Source: Aurelia coerulea
Taxonomy: Eukaryota; Cnidaria; Scyphozoa; Semaeostomeae; Ulmaridae
Assembly: GCA_039566865.1 (NCBI GenBank)
Contig: CM076955.1
Location: forward strand, 14,033,501-14,097,500
Direction of reading: 5' to 3'
Length of the DNA stretch: 64,000 nt
Part shown: positions 1 to 9,663 of the stretch, piece after piece
How positions within the stretch are numbered: position 1 is the stretch's first letter
Layout: the number at the start of each line of letters is the position of its first letter
Notes under the pieces: model-generated
Seen by the model: only the letters and a program-made list of their open reading frames with translations
Database searches by the model: none
Told to the model about the DNA's origin: nothing
Program-made: the position numbers and the translations under genes

Positions 1-50
1 AAATCGCTGGAGTCAACCAGATCTGTATACATTTTTTAGGACACCCGGTA
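1..50. mobile_element. Right end of a TA-flanked fold-back element cut by the window edge
   Basis: The segment ends in GGACACCCGGTA after a run of T. Its inner part matches the end of the fold-back at 2551-3144 (shared CGCTGGA.TCAA.CA.ATC.GTATACATTTTTT). The rest of the element lies outside the window. The terminal motif is of the mariner/Tc1 MITE kind with a TA target. Confidence 0.6.
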
Positions 51-1504
51 GTTCTAAGTTAAACTGACTAAACAACATCTCTTCGTTGGGCATTCCAGAA
101 ATTGTTTTTAAGAGCAAACATGAGCATGAATCGAAAGAAGAGGGATACATGTAAACATGTACCACGGGCACTTTAATTGTTTGGTATAGAAACAAAGTGG
201 GAGGCAATTCAATTCTCATATTTTTTGGGTGTAATTAAAACACTTACTGCTCAGCCTCTGAACCAAAGAAATAGAATGCCCCAGTTAGATGTTTAGATTT
301 ATCCTTCTTTTTCGATATATGCTCACGTCATGACAGGGTCCATATTCTCTATAATTTACTCCGTGGCGTCCTTGTAAGCCATTTGCACGCTTCAAGTGTG
401 ATTTAAATCGATTGGATGGCAACATTTCCGCATTTTCTGATAGATTTCTATCAAATTTCCGGGGTCATCTATAAATTGGTCTGAAGAAACAAACTCAAGA
501 GCAGGGTATTGTTTTTAGAAATTTTCTCCTGGCAGGATATAATTTTCGAGAATTTTACCCCGGGACAGGACCTATTTTCAGATTTTCCAGCGGCACCTCA
601 CCATATTTTCGTGGATCAAGTACCCCCCCCCCCCCTCCCCCGGTTTTTTCCTAGAAACAATTTCTGGGATGCACAAAGAGCGCACTAGCTACCTGGGTTT
701 CAGGATAACTTTTGCGGCTTTGTTTGTTTTGAATTACTGGTTGAAAGAATTTTCTTCCTGCTTTCTGGAAGCAAGGCGTCGTCTAGCTAATGAAGTTTTT
801 TTGGTCTCCCGGTACAACATTTTGCCATGGCCATTTTCAGTGATAGCATACTGGGTTTGCTGAAACGTTAATTCTTAATTTGACCACCTTATTATAGGAA
901 ATTAGCGATGCGAAATTATTGGGAATTAATTAAAAAAATGCGCATATTTCGTTTAGCATCGATTTCATGTCCGCTGACAATTTTGGAGACTCTACCGGAT
1001 GAGCCAGAAAAAAGTTCCCAGTTTTAAAATTCCGTAGCACCATAGGTACTTCATGGATTTGGATGATTTAAATTCTATTTAAAAGCCAAAAGATCGAAAC
1101 ATTTTTGTAATTTTGCTTGTCTTCTTACAAGCACTGCAAATATAGGTAAATTCAACTTTACAAAAATTTCATGGTTGCAAAATGACTGAAAGGGGCCTAA
1201 AACACTTTATCAAATCATTAGGACGCTCCTCACATAATTGATTCATTCCAATCCATTCAGTACTCTTGATGCTCTGGCAGTTATAAGAAATAGACTTGGG
1301 ACAAGTCTAAAGTAGTCTTTTATGGTATAAATGAAGCGTTGAACTCTTTTATTCCCATGCTTTAATCAATGATTATTGAATGGATTTGACAAAAGCATGA
1401 ACTAACATTTTTCAGCAATCTATTTAATATTTTAAGAGCTCTGACTAATAAAAAAGCAGTTACACGGGAACTGAATGCAAGGGAAAATTTTGTAAAACAA
1501 AACT
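51..1504. other. No gene seen; AT-rich DNA with a poly-C tract
   Basis: I see no splice-flanked coding exon or complete element here. A C-rich run of 13 C, T, 5 C lies at 623-641. Short open frames have no recognisable domains. Confidence 0.5.
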
Positions 1505-1660
1505 TCAGGTTTCTGATAAGGCAAAGCGATTTTCCTTTCAGAAGAATATATTTCACACCTGTTAGTGCGAGTACACTCAACCAAATCATAATAAACAGAG
1601 AAAGAAAGAAAAATTAGGGTTGGTGCATAGAAGGTGTGAAATCTGTTCTTGAAGCTGTCA
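1505..1660 (-). repeat. Copy 1 of a dispersed segment with conserved reading frame
   Basis: Read on the - strand, this stretch matches 42980-43135 on the + strand over about 150 bp. Both can be translated in the same frame around a shared KNRFHTF core, followed by a hydrophobic stretch and then KGKSLC. The adjoining part (1671-1745) matches 9578-9645 in opposite orientation. I do not recognise the product. It could be a transposon relic or a fragment of an unknown membrane-protein family. Confidence 0.4.
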
Positions 1661-1670
1661 AATTGCTTTG

Positions 1671-1745
1671 TCCGTTGAGCATACAGTTCAAATCCTTACT
1701 GGTTGCTGAAGCACGCGGAAATCATGCAATTTCACGGTGCTCAGC
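1671..1745 (-). repeat. 75-bp segment shared with 9578-9645
   Basis: The reverse complement contains GAGCACCGTGAAATT, GATTTC.GCGTGCTTCAG and CAACCAGTAAGGATTTGAAC, all found in the same order at 9578-9645. It is a dispersed repeat fragment. No coding is claimed. Confidence 0.65.
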
Positions 1746-2550
1746 CAATCAAATCGCCTCTTTCTAACCACGTGATATCAAATCAGTCGTTGGAAGGGAA
1801 TTCTTGAGTACCCTCACGAAAATTGAAATGGTTACTAAGTTACAATAATTACATGGATTTTTTTTTGAAAAATCGGTAGAAGGGATGACCCTCTGCAGTT
1901 TGTAACGTGCTCAGACAAATATCTCATTTGGAGCCAAAATTGTATTCATATTCATTCACCTTCGTTAAATCATTGATAAAATTCGCTACAAATAAGATGT
2001 AAGGATAAAAATCTCAGCGATTATGGATATTGCCCTAAGAAATTACCTAAACACTTTCCCTTCTTTTACATAACAAAGTCGCAGGCGATTTTCAAGATGC
2101 GATGCTCTTGCTGCAACTGAACAATTTGATTAAGGGTCAAGACTTATGCCAATACCAACACGAGAGAGCAAGAATATAACTAGGCTAAATAATATCGTGA
2201 CACATTTGGTAGGCTACCGGGTGAGTCAATAAAAAGAATCTCCGTTTCAAAGGTCATGGCTCCCTGGATATCAAGACCATGCTATCGAGGCCCCCTAAGG
2301 GATCTCAGGCTCCGAGTCTCCAGGGCATATTTCTATGGGCTCCGGGCTCCCAAAGGCAAAATTGCCGTGCTCCAGGGCTCCACTGCATACTTTTCAGGGC
2401 TCCAGGGCTCCACTTCTTAAAATTAGCGAAAAAATGATTTTTTCAGTTTTAGCAAGCCGCGCAGTGCCAGACTGCACTCGTTGTTCCTTGAGCGAGAAAG
2501 TACAGTTTGTGGTTTAAACTGGATTTGCGTAACTAAAGCTGATAACAAGC

Positions 2551-3144
2551 ACGAGTCCCCTAGAAAATATCGGATTGGTTGACTCCAGTGATATGAATTT
2601 AGCTTTAACCAATGGCTAATCACTCTCAAAATGTTTCTCGATAGTTACCTTGAACATATACCTCGTTTGTTGGTATTGGTGCCTCTTGTAAGCTCAAATT
2701 TGGGTGCACTTGCAAACCAAAGCTTTGGCCTTTTGGCCTAAGCAAATTCTTGAAGCACATCAAAATTAAGAAGTGAAATTAATGAAAAATTAAGAGACTT
2801 CCCAATGGGTGACTAGGAAGGGAGGGCGGGGGGTGACTTCTGGAAAACAGAATAACACAAGATCCAACATTGTTCAAATTTCATCAAGGCTATCGTTGAT
2901 TTATACGCTGTGCCTTACGAAATTGCCTAGGCCAAAAGGCTAAAGCTCTGGTTTGGAGGGAGAGGCAAATTTGAGCTTTCAAGATTAACTTGTCTGCTCT
3001 CAAAGTACCAATATCAACAAACGAGGTATCTATGTTCAAGTTAACTATCGAGAAACATCTTTAGAGTGATTATACATTGATTGAAGCTAAATTCACAGCG
3101 CTGGATTCAATCAAATCCGTATACATTTTTTGGGACACCCGGTA
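2551..3144. mobile_element. Fold-back element nested in the 2288-4691 element
   Basis: The left arm (about 2551-2770) and right arm (about 2890-3144) are imperfect reverse complements. Landmarks are CTCGATAGTTACCTTGAACA against TGTTCAAGTTAACTATCGAG, and TTTGGCCTTTTGGCCTA against its inverse. The right end is TTTTTTGGGACACCCGGTA; the left end is eroded. It is the same family as the fragment at 1-50. Confidence 0.65.
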
Positions 3145-3325
3145 CTTTGGGTTATCTTGGTATTGTGCTGAGAGCTTTTGGGGTTATGCATCTTGTGAAA
3201 AACGGGAAGACCACCCTATCGATGAAGGCATCTTTCATCTGTCGGAGCCAAAAAGTTCCTTCATACAACTGTAAGAGAAGCTCGAGAGTACTCAAGTTTT
3301 CTTGGGCAGCTATGTGGTCCACAAG

Positions 3326-3724
3326 CAGTGGCGTGGCCACAGGGGGGTATGGGGGGGGGGGGGGGCAATTGCCCCCCACTTTTGTCGAAAGATGGCCCAC
3401 GAGATTCCTCTAAAACTGAGGATAAAATAGCTGGGTATAGGTTGGGTAAGAATTTTCCGATAAATGTCAAATCTTCCATTTTAGCAGTGGCAAGCATGAT
3501 ATTGGGAGATCCATTCTAAGCCAAAGTAAAGGATCTTTCTTCAAAAATTTCCTCGTGTTCACAAAACGATCAAGGTTTCCTTGTCGCTAAAGGCAAGCAT
3601 GATATTGGGAGATGCATTCTAAGCCAAAGTAAAGGGTGTGGCCCCAAAAATTTTCCTGGGGACTTCGCCCCCAGACCCCTTCATTCAAATTCCCCCCACT
3701 TAAATTACCCTGGCCACGCCGCTG
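3326..3724. mobile_element. hAT-type MITE with 8-bp target duplication
   Basis: TCCACAAG lies at 3318-3325 and again at 3725-3732, an exact 8-bp duplication. The ends are CAGTGGCGTGGCCA and its near-perfect inverse TGGCCACGCCGCTG. This is the hAT signature (8-bp duplication, CAG-type end). It contains a run of 15 G at 3351-3365 and no coding capacity. Confidence 0.75.
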
Positions 3725-4338
3725 TCCACAAGGCACGATGTCTTCTCAATTAGCTCATTTATAACACTATTAAACCATCCATTTTATTTAGCACTGTTAA
3801 TTATGGAATCAGGGGATGCCTTCTATGCTAAGTTTCCTTATCGCTTATGGCAAGTATGATATTGGGAGATGCATTCTAAGCCAAAGTAAAGGGCGTGGCC
3901 CCAAAAATTTTCCTGGGGACTTCGCCCCCAGACCCCCTCATTCAAATTCCCCCCACTTAATTTACCCTGGCCACGCCGCTGTCCACAAGGCACGATGTCT
4001 TCTCAATTAGCTCATTTATAACACTATTAAACCATCCATTTTATTTAGCACTGTTAATTATGGAATCAGGGGATGCCTTCTATGCTAAGTTTCCTTATCG
4101 CTTATGGCAAGTATGATATTGGGAGATGCATTCTAAGCCAAAGTAAAGGGCGTGGCCCCAAAAATTTTCCTGGGGACTTCGCCCCCAGACCCCCTCATTC
4201 AAATTCCCCCCACTTAATTTACCCTGGCCACGCCGCTGTCCACAAGGCACGATGTCTTCTCAATTAGCTCATTTATAACACTATTAAACCATCCATTTTA
4301 TTTAGCACTGTTAATTATGGAATCAGGGGATGCCTTCC
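3593..4338. repeat. 257-bp tandem repeat, about three copies
   Basis: The block from GCAAG(C/T)ATGATATTGGGAG through the MITE's right end and its flank is repeated. The two later copies (starting near 3816 and 4073) appear identical over 257 bp. Each unit carries the right half of the hAT MITE plus flanking DNA, so the duplication happened after that insertion. Identical 64-residue frames in the copies are a by-product and not genes. Confidence 0.85.
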
Positions 4339-4580
4339 ACTCTCCATCGCAGAGGCTGTTTTTTGGAAACCGAGCTTTCAACTATATGGCCAGATTTCCA
4401 GAAACAATGTCTCAAAGAAACCTGGAAACTTCAAAAATTAATTTCAAAGTTGATGTTGAGATCTACTAACAAGCTCAAATAGTTTCACACCTTATTCATA
4501 TAGTTTTCGTAATTAAATGTTGTCCGTTTTTTTGCTTGCCCTTCACAAATAAAATTGTTTGAGATAAAGGGATCCACATG
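4339..4580. other. Interior of nested element, nothing recognised
   Basis: AT-rich sequence between the 257-bp tandem block and the right subterminal GGGCTCC repeats of the host transposon. No frame or signal stands out. Confidence 0.4.
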
Positions 4581-6386
4581 GAGAAAGCGATGGGCTCCAG
4601 TGCTCCACTATGGAAATTGTTTGGGCTCCGGGCTCTATGCTGTCAAAATGATGGGCTCCAGTGCTCCAGGGACCCCCCCTTTGGGGGCCTCGCTATCGGG
4701 AAGCATATAGTTTAATGGTAGACATGTTCAAATCCATTTTAAAATTTACCTAACTAAAATTGGCCACTCCGTTCTGAAATTATGAGGGATTTTCTCAAGA
4801 AAGCCTCTTCAAGTAACCTTCAAAACGTACCCAAAATCACGAACAAAATTTCCCTAACATATCTGCCTTACATGGGCCTTGCAGCAATGACTTCGGCACA
4901 CTTCAGCGCGTGCTATCTTCTTGGAAGGATGAACAAGTCTTCCCCCTGGTATCAATAGGCTGTTTTAGCAACAAGGCGCGGAAGTCTTCAAAGACGGGGG
5001 ACGCTCAGAGGTTTTTGGAGCATTACAATTTTCCAGCCTTTTTATCTCAAATAGCTGCTCATATAGAGGAATACTCCTTGAAAATTGTTTATGTTCTCGT
5101 GTCTCCTTTGGTTATGAATATGCTCACATAGTTTTTACTTTCCATATCGACGTACTATTTTTGGTGAGCGGCCTTCAAAAGTACACTTTTCAGGTTGTCG
5201 ATTTCATAACAGAATTTACACAAAGCCCCAGGAGATTCACAAAAGTTTTGAAGTAGATTTCGCTTTGTAAATTACATCCTCGAACAAACAAATTCTGCTG
5301 GCGTCTTCTCGGCTCACGTCTTCTTGCTAAAATAGCCTAATAGCCTATTCAGGGGGACATGAAAAAAAGCGAGTGTCATTATTTTTAGGAAGGAAAACCA
5401 ACTAGAATTTGTTCAGAAATTCTGCCATATCCACAGGAAGGAATGGCCGATTAAATCCATGTGAATTACTGAACCTAATTGAACATATTGGCAATAAAAC
5501 AAGACAGTTTTGAATGTTATTGCTCTGACATTCAGGGAGCCTTTCAAACGGGGATTCTTTATTTTGACTCACCCGGTACTATACTATACTTTTCGTTTTA
5601 GACGGAGCTGAACGAGAATGAAAGGAGGCAAACAATCAGAAGAGGTATATTACTTCAAAATTTTGTATTCAAAGATCTATCTAACGCCAGTTTGATAATG
5701 AAAGCCGATTGATAAAAGACCCTCGAACTCGAACCCTAACTTGTTGGGGATACATGGTACTCCCCGTATTGTTTTTCAGCTTTGTTTTTGGGTCAACTTG
5801 ACAGCCAATCAGCACGGGGACTATGAACGCATGCGCTGTGGACATAATTCAATCATTCAAATATTTGCAGCCGTTGCGAAGAAAGTTGCAGTGACAGCAA
5901 ACAGTCGGGGAAGATTCGCAGCTCGATATGCGGGAAACTTAGCTTATATTTTATCAATTCTTAACTGCAGTTATGTTTGATATATGCCTACAAGAAGCTG
6001 CAAGCAAAGATTTCATGATGGACCTTTCTGGAAACTTGGCACAAGTAAATGTTGAACGGTTTTGGTCTTGCGTTGATAAATTGGCCTAGGCAAAACAAGA
6101 TAGCGGTAGCGCTCTGTGCTATGGAAAGCCCCGTTATTAGACCCATTTCGACAACATTTAAAGGAGGCCATTTGGAACAAACCAAGCAAAGCTAAGTTGG
6201 CATATGAATATCAATTCTTAGCCAAATGAATACATTCCTTTGCCAAGCTTCCATGAAACGCCATCGCGAGTGATTCTGAATGAAAACTTTTCAGTGTTCT
6301 CTCATCAAAAATTACTTGTTCTGTAGCGGATGTGGTTTCGTTTCAATGTCTGACTTCCGGTTGCCCTCAGGGGGGGACGGAATAGT

Positions 6387-6404
6387 ATCCCACAATGCTT
6401 TGCG
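6387..6404 (+). promoter_or_regulatory. ZNF143/Staf-like (SBS) promoter box
   Basis: ATCCCACAATGCTTTGCG fits the SBS core (YYCCCANMATGCMNYGCR). This box is bound by ZNF143/Staf and sits close to transcription starts in animals. It lies about 98 bp upstream of the ATG at 6502 and on the same strand, consistent with a promoter for the NLR-like gene. No TATA box is evident. Confidence 0.5.
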
Positions 6405-6501
6405 TACCATTCATATTATTGGAATTGCGCATTGAAATTCGATCAGTCGGAAAGTTTTGTACGAGCGCGAAAGGACAAAGCTGTGATGCTGGCCTAAAAT
6501 A

Positions 6502-6691
6502 ATGGAAGCTTTACGAGACGTCAATTCGCCGATTTTGAAACAAAATAAATCCACACAAAAGCTTTATAGCATTGACCAACTACCAGAAGAAGATATAGCA
6601 GTGAAACCAGACGAGAATATTGTTCAGCGTTGTTGTGGGGCACGTATAGTTTCTTTGGACAAATTGGACGAAAACCGCATCTTGTTTTCAG
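6502..6691 (+). CDS. NLR-like gene, exon 1 (N-terminal 63 residues)
   Basis: The exon opens at ATG 6502 and stays open to a consensus donor, TTTTCAG|GTGAAA, at 6691/6692, ending in phase 1. The predicted product starts MEALRDVNSP, is acidic in its middle (LPEEDIAVKPDEN) and has a CC pair. It matches no death, CARD, DED or Bcl domain I know. A ZNF143-type promoter box lies upstream. Its phase-1 end fits the phase-1 starts of the exons at 14634 and 16976, which supports joining them. Other symmetrical exons could lie in the 7.9-kb intron, which is full of mobile elements. If the donor is ignored, the frame runs only six more codons to a stop at 6706. The function of this exon is unknown. Confidence 0.45.
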
Positions 6692-7329
6692 GTGAAATAG
6701 AGCATTAGATGTTGGGACTTAGCGGGACTTAGATGTTTTTCTGGCAGCCAAAGCCTTTCGAAGTATAAATCAAAGCAAAACATTGCTAAGTCCCTTCCCC
6801 GTCTGTCAGAAAACGAACAACAAATTTGATAAATATTGGTCGAACTGCGGTACTTAGGCCCACAGTAACTTCCCACAAAAACGGCCGATTAAAGCTCATC
6901 GATAACTGACAATAACTGCAATTCATAATAAAATTATGTGTAAATGCCCATTAGTCATAATTCGAAACAATTCACCTACCTAGATTGACTGTTCTGTCTC
7001 TACAATGCCAATTTTCAATCCCAGTGCAGAAGTGAACGAAAAATTTTCTGCCGTTTGCGAAGTTTCGAAGAACGGCGCTCAAAAACTTCGCGGGGGGCTT
7101 TGCCAACCCCCCCTGGGTTGCCCTGTCGAATGACTAAAAGTTCGTGATGAAAATAGTGGCATTACGTAATCGAATAAGCAAACATTTACACACTACGCAT
7201 GCGTTCATAGTCCCCGAGGGGATATCCACGTCCTCGTCAACTTGAGCTTGCACGTATCCCCAACAACAACTAACGTAATGCAAAGGCAGCCGCAACAACA
7301 ATCATTGTTTACATACTGTATGGACGTAG

Positions 7330-7404
7330 ATGAAGGCAGCTGCTAAGGGTAATGCTCGTATGCTCGAGTTACTGCCAGAAAAGTTACAGAGAGGTGTATT
7401 GTCG
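7330..7404 (+). CDS. Possible short first exon (25 codons, phase 0)
   Basis: ATG at 7330 opens 25 codons (MKAAAKGNARMLELLPEKLQ and five more) up to a strong donor, TTGTCG|GTAAGA. The end is phase 0, so it cannot splice in frame to the phase-1 exon at 14634. It could start another transcript or be chance. No domain is recognised. Confidence 0.15.
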
Positions 7405-7730
7405 GTAAGAAGAGGACATTTAGTTATACAAGGGGGCATACAAGGGCCCTACTTAAGTTTGATTAATAAAGAAACTCGGCTTGTTTACATCCACTTCAAA
7501 TAAGATGATAGCCAACGTGTAGACCCATCGTAGGCTAGTCAGATAATCACTCTCTAGATAAACAATTTTTGAATTCTTCAAATTATTTTGCGCCATAAAA
7601 ACTTGTGCCATAAATGGAAATAGTAGTACAATACTAAAAACTCCTAAGAGTATGGTCACATGATTTTTTACATTCAGCAGATAAAAATTTACAATGCAAT
7701 GTTATCTCCTACTATACTCTTTAATTACAA

Positions 7731-8721
7731 CTAGAGTGGTGTCGCCCATTATGCCCATGTCATCGCGAAGTTCTGAGTTAGATCCAAAAAGTGCAATCAA
7801 TGAAAACTCAAATAGCCAGATTATATCACCAACTAATGGAGAAAAATATCACAGAATATTGACTTTTTAAGTAAACTCTTTATCCTAAACTTCGAGTTTT
7901 GGCAATCGAAGTACATGCTTCGAGTTGTTTTAAATCCTGCCTTATCTCTTGTGATTGGACGGATGAGTTTTTGGCAATGAAAATAGACTCAATATAATGC
8001 TGCATTTTTTTGGGTTTCGATGATTTTCCAAGTCAGTTTGTATTTTAATCTTTTGAAGCGATTCAATACTTCTCTGGTAAACTGATGGGCATAATAGGAG
8101 ACGAAAATAGCAATTATCAGCACTGAGACACTCCAAAACCTTAAATCTGAATCAGAAGTTGCTTTGCTTTGGTTTCATTTTATATTTCCTCTCTAGAGAC
8201 AAGACTTCTTAAAAATCAAAGCACATTTCAAAAATTTCAAACCGCAAGGTGCCCAGCGGCCCAGCGAACGAACAAGAAGGAAGGAATGTAAATAGAATCA
8301 TAGGCGTAGGAGATAGGGGGCTAGGGGGGCTGCAGCCCCCCCAACGTCAGAAAAATTTGCAAAAATCAGCCATAATCGGGCAGAAATCCGCCTCAAGTCG
8401 GGCAAAATTTTCTCAAAAAATGGATTTTTTGTCGGGCAGCCCCCCCAAATTTTATCTTCCCCTACGCCGATGAATAGAATCATGAAATTGGCAATACTTG
8501 AAAGGATCAATTAGAGATATGCACAAACCATCTTGTTGGGTTTCAATGCAAATGAAGTGAAACTTCAGTGAAGGTCAAATCATGATAAAACAGATGTCAG
8601 CGAAGATTTTCCGCGCAATTGCAATTTTATTACTAGTCGTCTGTCCCCTGAAATTTAATTTCTCTTGCTAGCCGGCCATAATGGGCAACCGCCCATAATG
8701 GGCGACGCTACTCTATACGAC
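7731..8721. mobile_element. TIR element, about 1 kb, with GCCCATTAT ends
   Basis: The left end is TAGAGTGGTGTCGCCCATTAT followed by GCCCATG. The right end contains the inverse (ATAATGGGCGAC, then GCTACTCTA, preceded by a second CATAATGGGCAACC). The interior has no transposase and holds a smaller MITE at 8291-8483. Confidence 0.6.
8291..8483. mobile_element. Small MITE with AGGCGTAGG ends and 11-bp direct flanks
   Basis: AATAGAATCAT occurs at 8291-8301 and 8473-8483. Inside are AGGCGTAGGAGATAGGGGG on the left and CCCCTACGCCGATG on the right, plus a GGGGGGCTGCAGCCCCCC palindrome near the left end. It is non-coding and nested in the 7731-8721 element. Confidence 0.65.
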
Positions 8722-9198
8722 ACTAAAGGGACGATACCAAAAGGAGTGAAGTGGAACGACTACCCCAGGGCCATAACAAAAAACAAGGACAATACTAGAA
8801 CAGTGTGTAAAGAAAGCCAACAAGGGGACAAAGAACAGAACGAGCAGCATACGAATATTAAAATAAGCTACAAGTCAGGATAGCTTGCAACCAAATAATT
8901 GCAAATTAAATAAAGAAGACTCAGATATGATGGCTGGCAAAATTTCTTACTTGGTTGCAAGCTACCCCATACTACCATTTAATCTGAAAAAGGACATTAA
9001 ACAGATGGAGGGTTGGGATACGGAAGGATAATCGTAAGAAGATTTTTAGAAATGGGTGAAGCAAACCTCAGCCGATTTTATCTGTTCTCGTAAAATAGTT
9101 TTGCATAAACAGTTATTCTTGCCAACATGGATAGAAATCCTGAAAGGCAATCAACATAATAAAAGGTCAACATAATAAAAGGCTGGGCCAGACCCACG
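8722..9198. other. Short hairpin, otherwise nothing recognised
   Basis: TAGCTTGCAACCAA at 8881-8894 pairs with TTGGTTGCAAGCTA at 8951-8964 across a 56-nt loop. The frame at 8720-8880 (GTIPKGVKWNDYP and on) looks protein-like but matches nothing I know and has no splice sites that I trust. Confidence 0.35.
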
Positions 9199-9239
9199 GG
9201 GGGGGGGGGTTCTTCCATAGTAAAGGTACCTGGGGATGT

Positions 9240-9563
9240 GCCACGAGCAAGGGTATACTTTTTCGGACTTCTAATCTAGCCAAGGGTATACTTTTTTGCA
9301 ATTTTGGCCTACAACGGTCTAGCCAAGGGTATCATTTTTGACAATATTGGTCTAGCGAACGGTCATGATATCATATTTGGTAGAAATTTGATAATATTTG
9401 TCTAGAAAATCGTCAAAATTGGTCAAGCCAAGGGTACCATTTTCGTAAAAATTGGTCCAGAGAATGGTCAAATTGGTCTAGCCAAGGGTACCATTTTCGT
9501 AAAAATTGGTCCAGAGAATGGTCAAATTGGTCTAGCCAAGGGTACAATTTTCGTAAAAATAGA
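9240..9563. repeat. 54-bp tandem repeat (AGCCAAGGGTA units)
   Basis: Units contain TCTAGCCAAGGGTACCATTT, then TCGTAAAAATTGGTCCAGAG and AATGGTCAAATTGG. The last two full units are nearly identical with a 54-bp period. Earlier units are diverged and irregular. It follows a 12-G tract at 9198-9209. Confidence 0.75.
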
Positions 9564-9663
9564 TACAGATTTGCTTGGCCGAGCACCGTGAAATTGGATG
9601 ATTTCTGCGTGCTTCAGCAACCAGTAAGGATTTGAACTGTATGTTGATTGATTTTGGGCTTGA

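Larger units (their letters stand above)
2288..4691. mobile_element. Nested TIR element with GGGCTCC subterminal repeats
   Basis: The target GCTATC(G) is present on both sides (2281-2287 and 4692-4698). The element begins GAGGCCCCC and ends GGGGGCCTC, a perfect inverted repeat if the shared G is counted. Both ends carry many direct copies of GGGCTCCAGG or GTGCTCCA (2296-2420 and 4583-4672), as in hAT-type subterminal transposase-binding repeats. The superfamily is an inference, because the duplication is 6-7 bp rather than the usual 8. The interior holds further nested repeats and no transposase frame. Confidence 0.65.
2215..5578. mobile_element. Fold-back family A, copy 1, interrupted by a nested transposon
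   Basis: The ends are TACCGGGTGAGTCAATAAAA on the left and the inverted TTTTGACTCACCCGGTA on the right, with a TA duplication of mariner/Tc1 type. The inner sequence (CTCCCTGGATATCAAGACC on the left; the block 4700-4900 with GACATGTTCAAATCCAT and GGCCACTCC) recurs at 47016-47513, 61625-62395 and 63491-63850. The element is split by a second transposon at 2288-4691, so its true length is about 1 kb. No transposase frame is visible. Confidence 0.75.
5738..7268. mobile_element. TIR-bounded 1.5-kb segment enclosing NLR exon 1
   Basis: The left side reads TTGTTGGGGATAC, then GTCAACTTGA and GGGGACTATGAACGCATGCG (5738-5840). The right side carries the same blocks inverted, ending GTATCCCCAACAA (7190-7268). 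The inverted repeat spans about 100 bp with gaps. No transposase was found. The enclosed DNA contains a promoter-like box (6387-6404) and a good first exon (6502-6691), so either a transposon carries the exon or two MITE ends flank it by chance. Confidence 0.5.

Noticed and set aside
3816..4267. Two identical 64-residue proteins
   Set aside because: They are translations of the 257-bp tandem copies of a MITE end.
5700..5740. tRNA B-box like CTCGAACTCGAACCC
   Set aside because: No A box or cloverleaf fits around it.
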